A stretch of DNA of 64,000 bases. Origin: Montifringilla adamsi (Eukaryota > Chordata > Aves > Passeriformes > Passeridae). Shown here piece after piece: positions 23,861 to 35,834 of this stretch; the stretch's first letter is position 1, and each line of letters opens with the position of its first letter. Location: positions 4,014,589 through 4,078,588 of the forward strand of contig JAGGNK010006448.1 of NCBI GenBank assembly GCA_017590115.1, given 5' to 3'. Made by a program: the position numbers and the translations under genes. Under the pieces are notes generated by a model. It saw nothing but the letters and a program-made list of their open reading frames with translations, was not told the origin of the DNA and searched no databases.

Positions 23861-25546
23861 CAACATTGCTACTCTGGTGGAACAAGACACGTTTGTCTAT
23901 GTTGATGTGACACCTATTCCTTCCTGGAATTCTGGAGGTGCTTCTGAGAAACAGCATAGTCTTGCATGTACACCTAGAGCTGCAGCACATAGCATGTTTG
24001 TCCTCTCACTGTGACATCTTCTTTCTGGGTTTTCAGTCATGTGGCTGTCATGGGAATTAGGTCATAACCATTCCCTGAAGTACATCTTAACAAATTCCCC
24101 ACATAATAATTAGATAGCAATCAACAATAACAGTTGCTTTGTTGTTTTCCAGGCTGTTAAGCCATAAAACAAAGAATAAGGTTAAGCCATTTTCAGTAGA
24201 TTACCACAAAGACAGTAAGTGGCATGAAATCCATTACATCTGATATACTTTCATTCTGAACAGTCGTCACGTCTGTGACTGGGCACTCAACTGTCAGCTT
24301 TATTTAGGAATTGAAAAAACTGCAGTTATTCAAGTACTTCCAAAGATAAGAATTTAACACTCATAACACTTTCTACAAGGACTCAAAATAAGACTGTATT
24401 GTGCAAAAATTCTGGTAGAGTCCTGCATGCATCCTTCATTTAAGCCCAGCTTCTTGTAGTTTCCCGGCTGATCCTGGCAGAGGCTGAGTTTTGACAGCTT
24501 TTTATCCTTTTCAGTGAGATGGCCCCTGGCAGGGCTGGACTTGACTTAGTCATATTCTGAGAAGGGACTCTTTGCTGTTCCAAAGTGTATAGGTGCTCCT
24601 GGGAATTAGACAGGAATGCTGCAGAAGTCTTTTAATTTGTGACCTGAGCCAAAGTCAGATACTAGTGTTGAAAAACAACTGCACTGAATTGTAGTACTGC
24701 CCAGCTCTATTAAATATTAACCTTCTTCCATCATCTCTAACTAGCAACTGCTTAGAAGGACCATCTTTTTGTTTTGACTGTTGAATTTGAATTAAATTTG
24801 TTCTCTTTTTTTTATTCTGGTTAGTCGAACTAAGACTTTCACTGTATTCTTCAGTAGCCAGAAAATTGATTTTTTCATGTGTCGTACAGCTCTGTTTTCA
24901 GATTTTCCTGTAGTCTCTCACCTGATCAATAGCATGCACTGGGCATTGTCATAGTTCTTCTCCTGTAAAATGGTGCAGGGGGAATGTTTTCTTATCTTAA
25001 GAATGTCACCTAAGACCAGGATAAAAAACATGCACAACCATCTCTTTCTATACTATCACATCTCTTGGTTCTTAGCTGTGACACCCAAGGAGAATATAAA
25101 TTTGCAGACTGATGTATATCTGAATTTGAGGTTTCTTGAGAATTTCAGACTTTCCTCACTAAGGTTTTTTTCACAAAACAGGTCTGGCTTCTGTTTATCT
25201 TTGGGATTTGGCCGATTTTCATGCTACCATGAGTTATCTATTTCACAGGCAGTGAGTGCAGGGATCTCAAATGAGGGGTAAGGGAGATCAAGAGTAATGC
25301 TATATCAAAGACAGAAACAAATATAGAGAAAACACGGTCTAATATATGGGCTTGACAAAGTTTCGTAGATTGTCCTGGAAACCTTCAGGTCCTCACACTC
25401 TTTACTCCTACATCCAGGAGCTGTAAATACCACTGAGAGATACCCAAAACACACATCTCCTTGTCAATCATTTGATAGGGTGGCATGTCCTAGCCTACCA
25501 TCCATCATTCTTGTCATGTAATAGGTGTTTTGGACATGCAAAAACT

Positions 25547-25571
25547 ATTCTCCTTGTACAGCAAGGAGAAT
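25547..25571. repeat. Perfect inverted repeat, 10-bp arms, 5-nt loop
   Basis: ATTCTCCTTG at 25547-25556 pairs with CAAGGAGAAT at 25562-25571 around TACAG. It is too short for a microRNA precursor and is not followed by a T-run. Confidence 0.8.
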
Positions 25572-28500
25572 TTTAAGGTGTCCAGTAAAATGGAGGCTTG
25601 GCTCAGGACACAGTTACATGAATTAGGGAGATAGGCCACTCCAAGTGACTCTAAGTAGGCTTCCTAGCCCACTGGTCAGAGATGAGGAATCAACACCCTA
25701 TCTGGTCTCCATCAAATGCCCGGACAATGAACTTGGGTATGTCACCCTGACAGTTCGTGCCTATGTTCCCTATCTCATATTTTTATAAACTGCAAGTTTT
25801 TTAGGGCTGTCTCTTGATCCAGTTTTTCATAGTGCTTTATTTTTAGCTGGAGCCTCTGGGATTACTGTAATACAAATAAATAACACTATGCCTATAACAG
25901 AGATATTATGTGAAATGAGCTGAGATTTTGTATATGAGCCATTAGATGTGTAGAATAACATTAATTCATTAAGTTTGAAAGCATAAACATATAGAGTGTG
26001 AGTACTCTCTAAGTCTCTTACATAATACTGAGCATGTATAGACTTACAGGCTTACATATATTTTACATATTTAGCCTGTTATATAAAGTGGATCTAAAAC
26101 GCACTACATTATATAAAGTGTGTTCTCTAGTAGCATGCATATTATAGGCACTCAGCAAATAATAAATAAAATTGAAATAGCATAAAAATTAAAATGGACT
26201 ATATTCATCACTTCCTAACCACAATCTTTGGTGACATTAGCAGAAAAGAAACAGGGTCAGCCTCACATTCCAGAGGTAGGCATGACTGCAGTTCTTTGAC
26301 TCATATCTGAAAAGCTTTGAAGCCCCTAGAGCAGCAGTTGCACTAGGACAGCCTGGAACTCAGGTTGCAAAAGCCTTCCTCCAACCTGATCCCAGGTGAA
26401 TACCCAGAAATCAAGTCTCATATCACCTGAGCTCTAACATTATTGATATAACAAAGCATTACACAAATTTAGTTAAAGCTAGGTGGTACACATATTTGTT
26501 TACAGTGGTGCTGGGTCTCTGGATTACTCTGTAAACAAGGACCAAAATGTCATCCTCACTATCTTTTATCAGAAAAGGAATATTTAGTCTTTTGACATTG
26601 TGACTACTGCACTTGGTCTGCTTGGTTTGCTGCCTCTGCAGTTTGTACTTCATGAGCAAAATGAACTAGAAAAGATACTGGTCAAGCAAGATACACAGAA
26701 CCTTTTACTTAGTCTTGCATGTTCTGATTTGGTACCAGCATTGTCCCTGCTTTGGAGAATTTGTCCCCTTTTGCCTCCCTACCAGCCACGACAACAAGAT
26801 GCACAATAAAAACCTGTGTTTACAAATCTTGCATGCAAATGATTATGGAACAGCCATGATATGCAGCAATTTAAATTTGTTGACAGAGTTGCTAAGAAAC
26901 AAACCTTTTGATTCTGAGAAACCCTTTTTGATACAGCTCCACTCTCTGACAGCTGAAGTTACTGAACAAGAGTGAGGGCTCTTTAAAAGAGGAATTTCTG
27001 ACATTTGCTATGTTTTCAGAGGCTGTAACATAACATTGAATATTCCTTCAGTGTCAGTTTTGTTCAGTAGCAGAGTGTCTGATTCCATATATATTTAAAC
27101 TATCTTATATTTCAAAAATTGGCTTCAGCACTTCAGTACTACCTTCTCCCACTCTCATGCTCAACTGTTTTGCAAAGAATTGTGATCTTTACATGCTCCC
27201 CTGCCAAATACCTTGTAAGTTTCTATATTTTTTCCAATCTATTCTTTAAACATCCTTTCTCCAGGGCATTTTCACAAAGGACCCCATAGAATCTTATTCA
27301 GATATCAACAGTAAAATACACCATTATTTTGACATTCCAGTGTTATGAAGACAGCTGATGTTTTAAGAATATATATTCACACTGTAGACACCAAACCATT
27401 AAATAGCGTAGCAGAGCTTAGGGAAAAAAAAGGGCCCAGATTCATCCCTAGTCAGATTACTCATATCACACAGCTGATAAAATTAGAAGCACTGTCATGT
27501 AAAGTCATGTCAGTAAAAGAAGATGGTTTAGCCTTTAGGTTGGATGAAGCATATTTGGGACACATGTAACCTTCATTTTACTACTAAGGCAGCCTAGAGC
27601 AATTATAGACGTAATTTAAACAACTCAGGTGTTTAAAATTAGGCAGAATTAATCCTAACCTAATTGGTCATAATTTTATTTTTCTTAGCAGGCTTAACAG
27701 TCATGATTGCAAACTGCCTGCACCTATACCACTTTTCGTGCATGGCTGTCACCCAGTTTAATTCAATGTCCAAAAAGCAAAAGGCAAACAAACAAAAACT
27801 TCAGCTTTTTATGGGGATGGGAGGTAAACAAAGACAATTATGGGACAGAAGCAGAAATTACAGGCTCAAGGAAACACCATATGATGTTTTCCACCTCTGA
27901 AGACATACAATGCTTTCCAGGATCAACATATTACTTTTACAGACATTTTGGATTTTCTTCCAAAAACATAGGAAACATGTGAAGCATAGGAACCTAATGT
28001 CACATGCCTGCTAAAGTGCTATTTTTAATCAAATAAAATGGCTGCAAAGTAATAAACTGAACCTGAAAAGGCAGAAGGATGACTCTGTGAGGAGAGAGAT
28101 CGATCTATGCTAGTCAAAAAACCACACTAAATGGGAGCGAGGTAAGAAAGAAGCAGTCACTTTCAGGTTTACTCAGAAGCAGTGAAGACTATCTCTTCCT
28201 ACCATTTTCTCTTCACATTGTGTTCATAAGGACCATTTTTTCCTTGTGAAAAAACACATCTCCTGAAATTGTGCAAAAGTGTTTTGAAAACGATTTTTAA
28301 AAATGTGAAATAAATGTAAAAATAATGAGTCATACTCCATAATGGCCATTGCAGTGTGCATTAGAAGGCAACCAGAGCACTCTCAGCATGCACTAATAGC
28401 TTGCTAATGCACAGCCTTTGGTGCCTTATTGCTATAGTCGACATTTACCACAACGAGTACTTTGCAGCAAGAAATATTTTGGGATCCATTATCCTTGAGC

Positions 28501-28661
28501 TATGCTGGGAAGGGCTGGAAGTAGAGTGCTGTGAGCAATGGGGGCTGAAGGCCTGGAGAAGTCACTCATGTTTTTGCCTTTTGTTGGAATATAGATGGAA
28601 AATACCCACCCCAGGCTCAATCTTCCTGGTGGAAAACACTATTGAGGGAAAGGAGAGACAT

Positions 28662-29405
28662 TTCATGGAATCACACAATTACGTGAGTTGGAAAAGACCT
28701 CTAAGATCATCAAGTCTAACTGCTACCCTGGCCTTGCTGTGTTCACCACTAAACCATGTCCCTAAGTACCACATCCATGCACCTTTTGAACACTCCAGTG
28801 ATGATGATTCCACCACTTCTCTAGGCAGCCTATTCCAGTGCTTGATAACCTTTTCCATGAAGAGATTTTAACTAATATCTGTTTTAACCTCCCATGGGGC
28901 AACTTGAAGCCATTTCATCACATCCTGGCACTTGTTACCCTGGAGAAAAGACTGACCCCCACCTGCCTACAACCTCCTTTCAGGCAGTTGTATAAAGTGT
29001 TTAGGTCTCCCCTGACACTCCTTTCAGAGAGCACTCCTGCAGCTCCCTCAGCTGCTCCTCATCAGGCTTGTGCTCCAGACCCTTCACCAGCTCCATTTCT
29101 CTTCTCTGGACACTCTCCAACCCCTCAATGTCTTTCTGAGGATTCCAAAATTGAACAAGGGTTTGAATGACAGTCTCACCAGTGCTGAGTACAGAGGAAC
29201 AATCACTGCCATAATCCTGCTGGCCACACTATTCCTTGCACGGGCCAGGATGCCATTGGCCTTCTTGGCCACCTGGGCACTTCTGGCTCATGGTCAGTGG
29301 CTGTCAACCAGCACCCCCTTCTCCTTTTCCACCAGGCAGCTTTCCAGCCACTTTGCCCCAAGCCTGCAGTGCTGCATGGGGTTGTTGTAACCCAGCTGGC
29401 TGATC
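28662..29405 (-). mobile_element. CR1 LINE 3' end with ORF2 C-terminal remnant, minus strand
   Basis: On the plus strand it opens TCATGGAATCACACAATTA and continues GAGTTGGAAAAGACCTCTAA, then GATTCCACCACTTCTCTAGG, then TACCCTGGAGAAAAGACTGA and CAGTGCTGAGTACAGAGGAA. These are the complement of a CR1 3' end. The minus-strand frame at 29272-29084 shows [18 protein letters not shown] and [12 protein letters not shown], the same ORF2 region as in the 10-11.6 kb copy. Recognisable similarity fades near 29385-29405 at GGGTTGTTGTAACCCAGCTG. The following 130 bases before the TC repeat may be a scrambled continuation. The frame is interrupted by stops and deletions and is inactive. Confidence 0.9.
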
Positions 29406-29531
29406 TTGAAGGTGATGGTGCAAACCATGTTGAACCAGGGCCTTGGCTTGAATACCTCACAGGGTTTTCACCCTGACACCATTGCAAGGTCCTTGTGTTG
29501 CTGCCCGTTTGCATCTGGATACCATAAATCA

Positions 29532-29533
<2 letters not shown>

Positions 29534-29568
<35 letters not shown>
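29534..29568. repeat. (TC)17 microsatellite
   Basis: An uninterrupted TC dinucleotide run of 35 bases lies about 130 bp beyond the 5'-truncated side of the CR1 copy. Confidence 0.95.
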
Positions 29569-29572
<4 letters not shown>

Positions 29573-31517
29573 CTGAGTACAGAAAGCCTGCCTGAGACTT
29601 TAGCAAGGTACCATTAGTGTTGGGAGGGGAAGTGGGGAAAGAGGATAGAGGTTTTATTGCTCTTGGTTGCTTTTCCCTGGTATAGTGGACAAGTATTTCC
29701 TTGGAAGCAGGAAATGTTATGAGTACAAGAGAAGGCTGTTCGAGTATAAAGTAACATTTATGAGATCCATTTATAAGAACATTTATAAGATAAGTGTAGG
29801 AACTCATTTCATAAATTGACTCAAGGATATCTAAGAATGGAGCAATGCAGCATTTTATCCAGTGAAAACATTCACCTGGTTTTTTGGGTTTTTTTGTTTC
29901 CAGTGTCCTTGTACACTGGGATTAATAGGAGCTTTTGATAGCTCGAGTCCCACAGTCCACCATCATCACCCAGCTCCTGCTGTGCCCTGGGGTTTAGATT
30001 ACAAGCTACAGGAGAATAAACAAGAGTGTGGACTTATTATTATGACAATGTCCAGAGATATTATTACCAAAATGTATCATTTCTGTTGGCCTAAACCCTT
30101 GGTTTGTAAATTCTTCATCTGAGTAGTCCGTAAAAATAAGTATCTTCTTCAAGTAGTCCACTCCTCCCTTGAGCTTCTAGAGAAACCAACCCCAACACAA
30201 ATTCACAAAGGATGGTACTATGCTGGAGCAGAAATCCAGATTCATATGATATCCCAGTGGACTAGAAGTGTTTGAAAGTTCATGTAAGTAAAGGTATGTA
30301 GGATGATTTCCTCATTTGAAAACATTTTTACTGAGAAGAAAGCTAAATTCCAAGAAGAGATGGATTAAAATGTTTCTCTGAGTTTTCTTGCTTTGGGGTT
30401 TTCTGTTGACTTTTTTTTCATAGAACAGCAATTTATTTTGTTTTGCATGTGATCTGTATAAACTGTTCCTATCAAACAAGGCAATGCAATGAATTGTATT
30501 GAGCTGTGTAAGTTCTAGCAGTTGGAAAACCAATACATTTCATGGCTGGCTATGCTTTGTTTTCCTTTAATGCAGACAATTTAATGTTAGTGATTGAATC
30601 AGTGAATTTTCCAGCAAAAATGACAAGGCAGTCTACTTGAAATGTAGCATTATTAGCCATTGTCTATTCTAGTTTTGTGTGCATGTTGAGTGATCTGGGA
30701 TAAAAAACTAACAAGCACCTGTCAAATTTGAGACATCAGGTTTTCTGACAGAGGGCCCACTGGACATTCCTATCAAGAGAGCCTTTATGAGTAAACCATG
30801 GAAATCTCTCTCAGACAAAAAGGAAACAGAGCTCATCAGATTTTGCAGACCCTTGACTTGGAGGGCATGCTGTCTCCAATGAAAGGCTTTTGATCACAAT
30901 GCTTTTTTTATTCAGATTTGACTTCACATTATGGCTAATCAATACCTTGCAACAGTCTAAGTCCCCAGTTAGATGCACATCTCACAGTCAGGCAGGGAGA
31001 CCTACTAATTGAGAAAATGTCAGAGACCCAGGTACCATCGCCCTCAGGCCATAGTCTTGCCTCAGCTCAATCCTTTTTTCCCATCCCTGCCCCTCTTATC
31101 ACAGCACCCTCGAAATGGTGGAAATAAAATTTAGAGACATGACAGGCACAGAAAAGCAGGATCAATTCCTGTCATTTGCCACGAGTGTTTACTGCCTTTC
31201 CATGTCTTCAGAGGGTGCTTTTCTTTCATAGCTTAGGGTAACTTAACCTTTATAAATAGGAAGATGGTAAAATTAATGAATTTTAAATGGTTTGATTTTT
31301 CTAGGCCTGATAATATATCAACTTTCTGAAAAATACTATCTCTTTAAAATCTCATTTATTTATATAGAAACTGGAAGGTTTTTGTCATGTCTTCAATTTT
31401 TGCCATGTGTCCACTTTGAAAATTACCCTTCTCCTCTTTCCGTGTTACTTTTCACCAGGCAGACTTTTCAGGTGACTAATATGAAGTCCTGTAGAAAAAA
31501 AGCAAGGTAACTTCAAA

Positions 31518-31542
31518 ATGAGGACATGGGGCATGTCCTCAT
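31518..31542. repeat. Perfect inverted repeat, 11-bp arms, 3-nt loop
   Basis: ATGAGGACATG at 31518-31528 pairs with CATGTCCTCAT at 31532-31542 around GGG. With loops this small, an 11-bp perfect stem is not expected by chance in 64 kb (roughly 0.1 expected). Confidence 0.85.
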
Positions 31543-32119
31543 GCAGGGTGACATCACGAGATTTTGGCAGCAGCAGAACGATATCAGGCTGGCCTGTTTC
31601 CCAGTACCTGAGGGTTTGTGTTCAGTGGAGCATCACGAGAGAGGTGCTCATTTCTGGTCCTCTGTGACCACAGATATTAAAAATGAAGGGGTTTTCTTTT
31701 ATTTGTCTCCTGCCTCCGTTTGGCATTTTCCTGGCAGCATTGTTTGCCTAGCCTCTGCCGTAGCCAGCTTTATGGAAAAAAAAAAAAACATGTTTGTAAA
31801 CCTGGCTTTGTAAACTATGGTAAACCAGCCGCTGGAGGGAGTCACAGCTTAGGGAGCTGCTGGAACCAACAGCGACTGCTGGAAAAATGCATTTTACTTT
31901 GGGAATTGCACTATATGTCTGTCCTGTGTGAAATGAGTTTTCCAAGGCTCTCTAAGCATATTTACATGGACCTTGTCATGGGCTGAACTGGTCTTCCACA
32001 CATACAAACAGTTCCTTCATCAAGGAGAGAGCTACTGCTCACTTTCTCTTCTCTTCCTTTACCTCTAGCCAAGTTGTGGCTCTGGACAGATGTTTGAGTG
32101 GCAATATATTAGGTGGTGG

Positions 32120-32226
32120 GGACAGAAGGAAAGATTAGGTGTAGGTTAAGAAGGGCTGAGAGAAGAGTGAGAAAGGACAGCAGAAGGAAGAGAAGCAGAA
32201 AACAAGAAAAGAAAACAAAGAACCTG
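32120..32226 (+). repeat. Purine-rich (GA) low-complexity tract
   Basis: About 100 bases are almost free of C and T on the plus strand, made of GAAGG, GAGAAGAG and AAGAAAAG words. It is simple-sequence in character and no element was recognised. Confidence 0.6.
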
Positions 32227-33479
32227 CATTAAAGATAAATACTTAGCTTTTACTCTGTGCATAGTTTTCCCCCAGAACTCCTATCAGGAGCTCCTATTCC
32301 TTGTTTCCTATTCTTTGTGACCTTCTCCACTTATATCCAGCAGCTCTTCTTCCCAGAACAAAAGTCTTGGAAGGTCAGATTGGACAGCTGCTTGCCTTGC
32401 AAATAACACAGTTTTAAAAAGCACACACTCCCACTAACTAATGACAAACCTGCCATATATAGATCTACTTGAAAGTTCAGTCAAGGAATTATTAAAAAGG
32501 ATTTAGCAAATATACCTTTGTATTGGTAAATCTCTGAAACAACCTTGTTTTTATAGCACCCTTTTATTTGCTTCAGTTCACATTCTCATTTCTTTTAAAA
32601 GTTAATATTTCTTTCTTGTTTATTAATTATGTTGTGAGGATGGGGGAAATTAGTTTGCTTTATTTTTATGAGAATAAAGAATAATTTAAAAATATTTTTA
32701 AAAATTATAAAAGGCCTTTAAAATAGACGATTTTTTTTTTAAATTAAGCATAAAGAAAATATCTGCTGCATTCAAAAATGAGTGTTACACTGAACATTTT
32801 ATGTACAGTGAAGATTTTTACATAAATTTATCTTTTCCAATGGCTTAGCATGTAAACTCTAGGAACACAAATTGAAAATGTTCTGAGTTTCCAATGGAGC
32901 ATTCAGGGTTTGGGGTCAGGAGTTAAACAACAAATGTCACACTTAGGGCTCCATGTCCTGCTGAGAGAGTGAATCCTGCGAGAATCCTTGCAACCACTTC
33001 AGGCATAAAGCAGAGTTTTCCAAACTCTATTTGTAGAAAGAACCTTCTAGAAAAAGACAACACGCAGGATGCATAAGAAAACAAAGAAGGATGAAGAGAA
33101 TTCTTGTTGGTATAAGAGAAGGCAAGTATTTTCCAGCATGGGTGTCTGCTTCCACATAAATATTTAAGTATGTAACTACTCACCCACATCTGAAAATGTT
33201 GGTCTGTGTGGTTTACCAAAGGCCAAGGTGGGATGAGCTCGGGAGGCAGGGTTAGTCTCTAATTCAGTTACCTAGATAGGGTTGCCTTTTATGGTGCCAA
33301 GATGGTCCCTCCTGCCCCTTGCTCACCAGATTCATGTCAGCAGGAGCACCAGCACTGCCCCAGCACACACAGTGAAGACTGCCAGAGCACTAAACTCTGG
33401 TGGGGGCAGCAATCACAGCCAGCACCAAACTGATTTGCACTTTTCTTCCCCTTCCACCCCAAAAAATCCCAAACTCAAT

Positions 33480-33590
33480 CCTTCACCCTCAAAAACCCGA
33501 CAAAACCCAAAACAAACAACAAAATGCAACAACAGCAACAGCAACAACAGAAACAATCAAAGGAAAAAAAAAATCAAACTAACAAAATAA
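33480..33590 (+). repeat. A/C-rich low-complexity tract with (CAA/CAG)n
   Basis: The plus strand is nearly devoid of T for about 100 bases, with AAAACCC, then CAACAACAGCAACAGCAAC and an A10 run. The 102- and 60-codon plus-strand frames across it are low-complexity (N/T/K/Q-rich) and not credible genes. Confidence 0.7.
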
Positions 33591-35799
33591 AAAGACAGTA
33601 TCTATAGAATTGTGTTTTATACAAAAGCATTTGTCTGGCAAGAAGAAGGTAGGAACAGAAGTGGGCTGGGGACAACCAGTAATCTTAAGAAAAGAATCTG
33701 AGGAACTCTATTTACTGCTTTGTCTACTGAAGAAAGTGTGGAAATTTTTTTTAGGCCCTGTATCTTCTCATCACCTACACAAAAAACTGTTCTAGAGAAG
33801 TACTTGAAAAATATGCACCTTTATACCTTGAATTTTCAGTTTAGCCCAGAGAGTCTGTCAGCAAGAGGAATCAAAATATGAAAATTAGAATAGAATATAT
33901 AATTCCCACAAAATTCGTGTTACTGTAGGACTAGCATTCTTTTAGCTACAAGTCACCCCTTTTCCCTCAAAGAAGGAAGGTGCAGGTAGCCTATATTCAA
34001 GGAGCAGCAGCAGAATGCATTTTCTCCAATTCCCTCCATTGTTTCACTCTTAGCTGGGGAAAAGTGTTTGGCAGGATGTTAAGTGTCTCAAAGTAGGGTA
34101 GAAAAATTGCTTTACAGGCTGAAATCTGGCCAAAGAGTCCTTTTTTCCTCACTGCTCTCACTTTTTGTTGACTGCCTCATGCATGCTATTTTATACCTGT
34201 ATCTTCTCTGTATGATCACATTAATTACATTCCATCCATTCCACTTTGATATCTCATTAAAATCTTATAAATGATCATGCAGTGACCTTGAAGGACATGC
34301 ATAATACATGAAAGTAAACCTGCAGTAAAATGTATTCTTTCACTCCTGACTGGCTACATCCCACATTTCTTTTTCCTATCCCCAATGACCCCAATATGGG
34401 GAGTTATGCTAGCTGAGCCAAGGTATGCAGTAGTGTGCAAATCCACTAACTCCATTAGCTTTCCCTACTGATGACAGCTGCAATATGTTAATGGCTTATG
34501 TTTGGATGTGATGGCCCTGCTACTACTTAGGGCACTATGCTAATTACCATAAGATGGTGACAACAGGTGCAAGTGTCACTTCATATTATCATCATGTGTA
34601 TGAGAAAAATAGCTGGCAGCACCAAAAGCAGCTCAAGAAAATGTAAACTTTAGTCAGCAGCCTGTGATTCTCTGAAGAACTATTCTTTAATGCTTATGAT
34701 TAAAGGATTTACAGACGGATATTGTTGCTTTTTCTGCAAGTACAGTAATTTTGAATTCATAGGGATGTCTTCACGAGCTATTTAAAGTTATGTCTCAACA
34801 ACACATGCTTATGTGGTAGTTCAAGTAAAATGCAGAAGTCCTGCATTTATGAAGGTTTCCTTACAGAATTTTAGCAAAGCCACATTTGCTGCAGTGAATA
34901 CATATTGGAACGGACAGGATTTCCAGCTGGATGAAATCACTGTGTTTCGCTGGCCTTGTGCTCGTAACATAGCTCTGCTCTATTGTCAGATTTGCTTATG
35001 TATATTATACTTTTCTTCCTCCCTCTTTGTCAGGGTTTAGTACATCCTTTTTTCTTGATAGACAGCAATTTACTGAAGCCCAGTGGTGGTCCTCCAGAAG
35101 GCTGAGCCAGCAGATGGTTGCCATTTTTACCCTTAACATAGTCTTACAATCCTAAGAGAAATTTAATGAAATGCATTTGGACACACCTTAATCCTTTGTT
35201 AGAAACAAAAATACCTTAGGAGACAGCTTTTTATGAAGTAGTGAATACCTATTCTATTTGGCTAATTATTGTTGGAGTAAAAAGGTTATTCACAAAAATA
35301 TTTTTACTATTGCTACAAACATTTGTCACTATATTAGCCACCAAGAAGCTAGGATTAAACCAGAAAACAGATCTATTTTTGAATTTCTAAATAAAATGGT
35401 TGGTCCTGAGATTCTGTGTTGAGCACTCTCACAGATCTTAGACCAAGATGGGCATGTTGAAGAAGAAATTATTTTTCCCTAAAGGCTAAGCTGTGCAAAT
35501 GCAAAACTAAAATGTAAGTTGTCTTTTAAAATAAAATGCAAAACTGCATATTTGAAGAAAATTTCAATTTATACAGAACAAAAAAAAGGATCATGGTTAA
35601 TGCCTCTAAATGGAAGACCAACACATTTTTTGCCCAATTTGAGAAATTCTGTTTATATATGCTACTGTGTAGAACTGGTGCTCAAGGGCGTCATGGTCCC
35701 CATTATTTTCATAGCTGAGGCTCAGTGTGTGGACTCATCTCACAATACCTTATCCTTTCTCTTCCACAGATGAAAATGAACACACAAAGGGGATAGAAA

Positions 35800-35834
35800 T
35801 AATTTATCCACTGTGGACCCCAGTGGATAAATTA
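35800..35834. repeat. Perfect inverted repeat, 14-bp arms, 7-nt loop
   Basis: TAATTTATCCACTG at 35800-35813 pairs with CAGTGGATAAATTA at 35821-35834 around TGGACCC. Pairing stops immediately outside the arms, so this is a 35-nt hairpin, too short for a canonical microRNA precursor. A stem of this length is far beyond chance for the window. It could be a relic of template switching or of a tiny palindromic insertion. Confidence 0.9.

Larger units (their letters stand above)
21412..28661. other. AT-rich noncoding DNA, no gene recognised
   Basis: Only scattered open frames of up to about 100 codons without recognisable domains are present. The 156-codon plus-strand frame at 28401-28871 is chance sequence that runs into the antisense of the next CR1. 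Small tandem and inverted repeats inside this stretch are listed separately. Confidence 0.55.

Noticed and set aside
28401..28871. 156-codon plus-strand frame
   Set aside because: Its second half is antisense CR1 and its first half has no motif, so it is a chance run-through.
33282..33590. 102-codon N/T/K/Q-rich frame
   Set aside because: Encoded by an A/C-rich low-complexity tract with no conserved domain.
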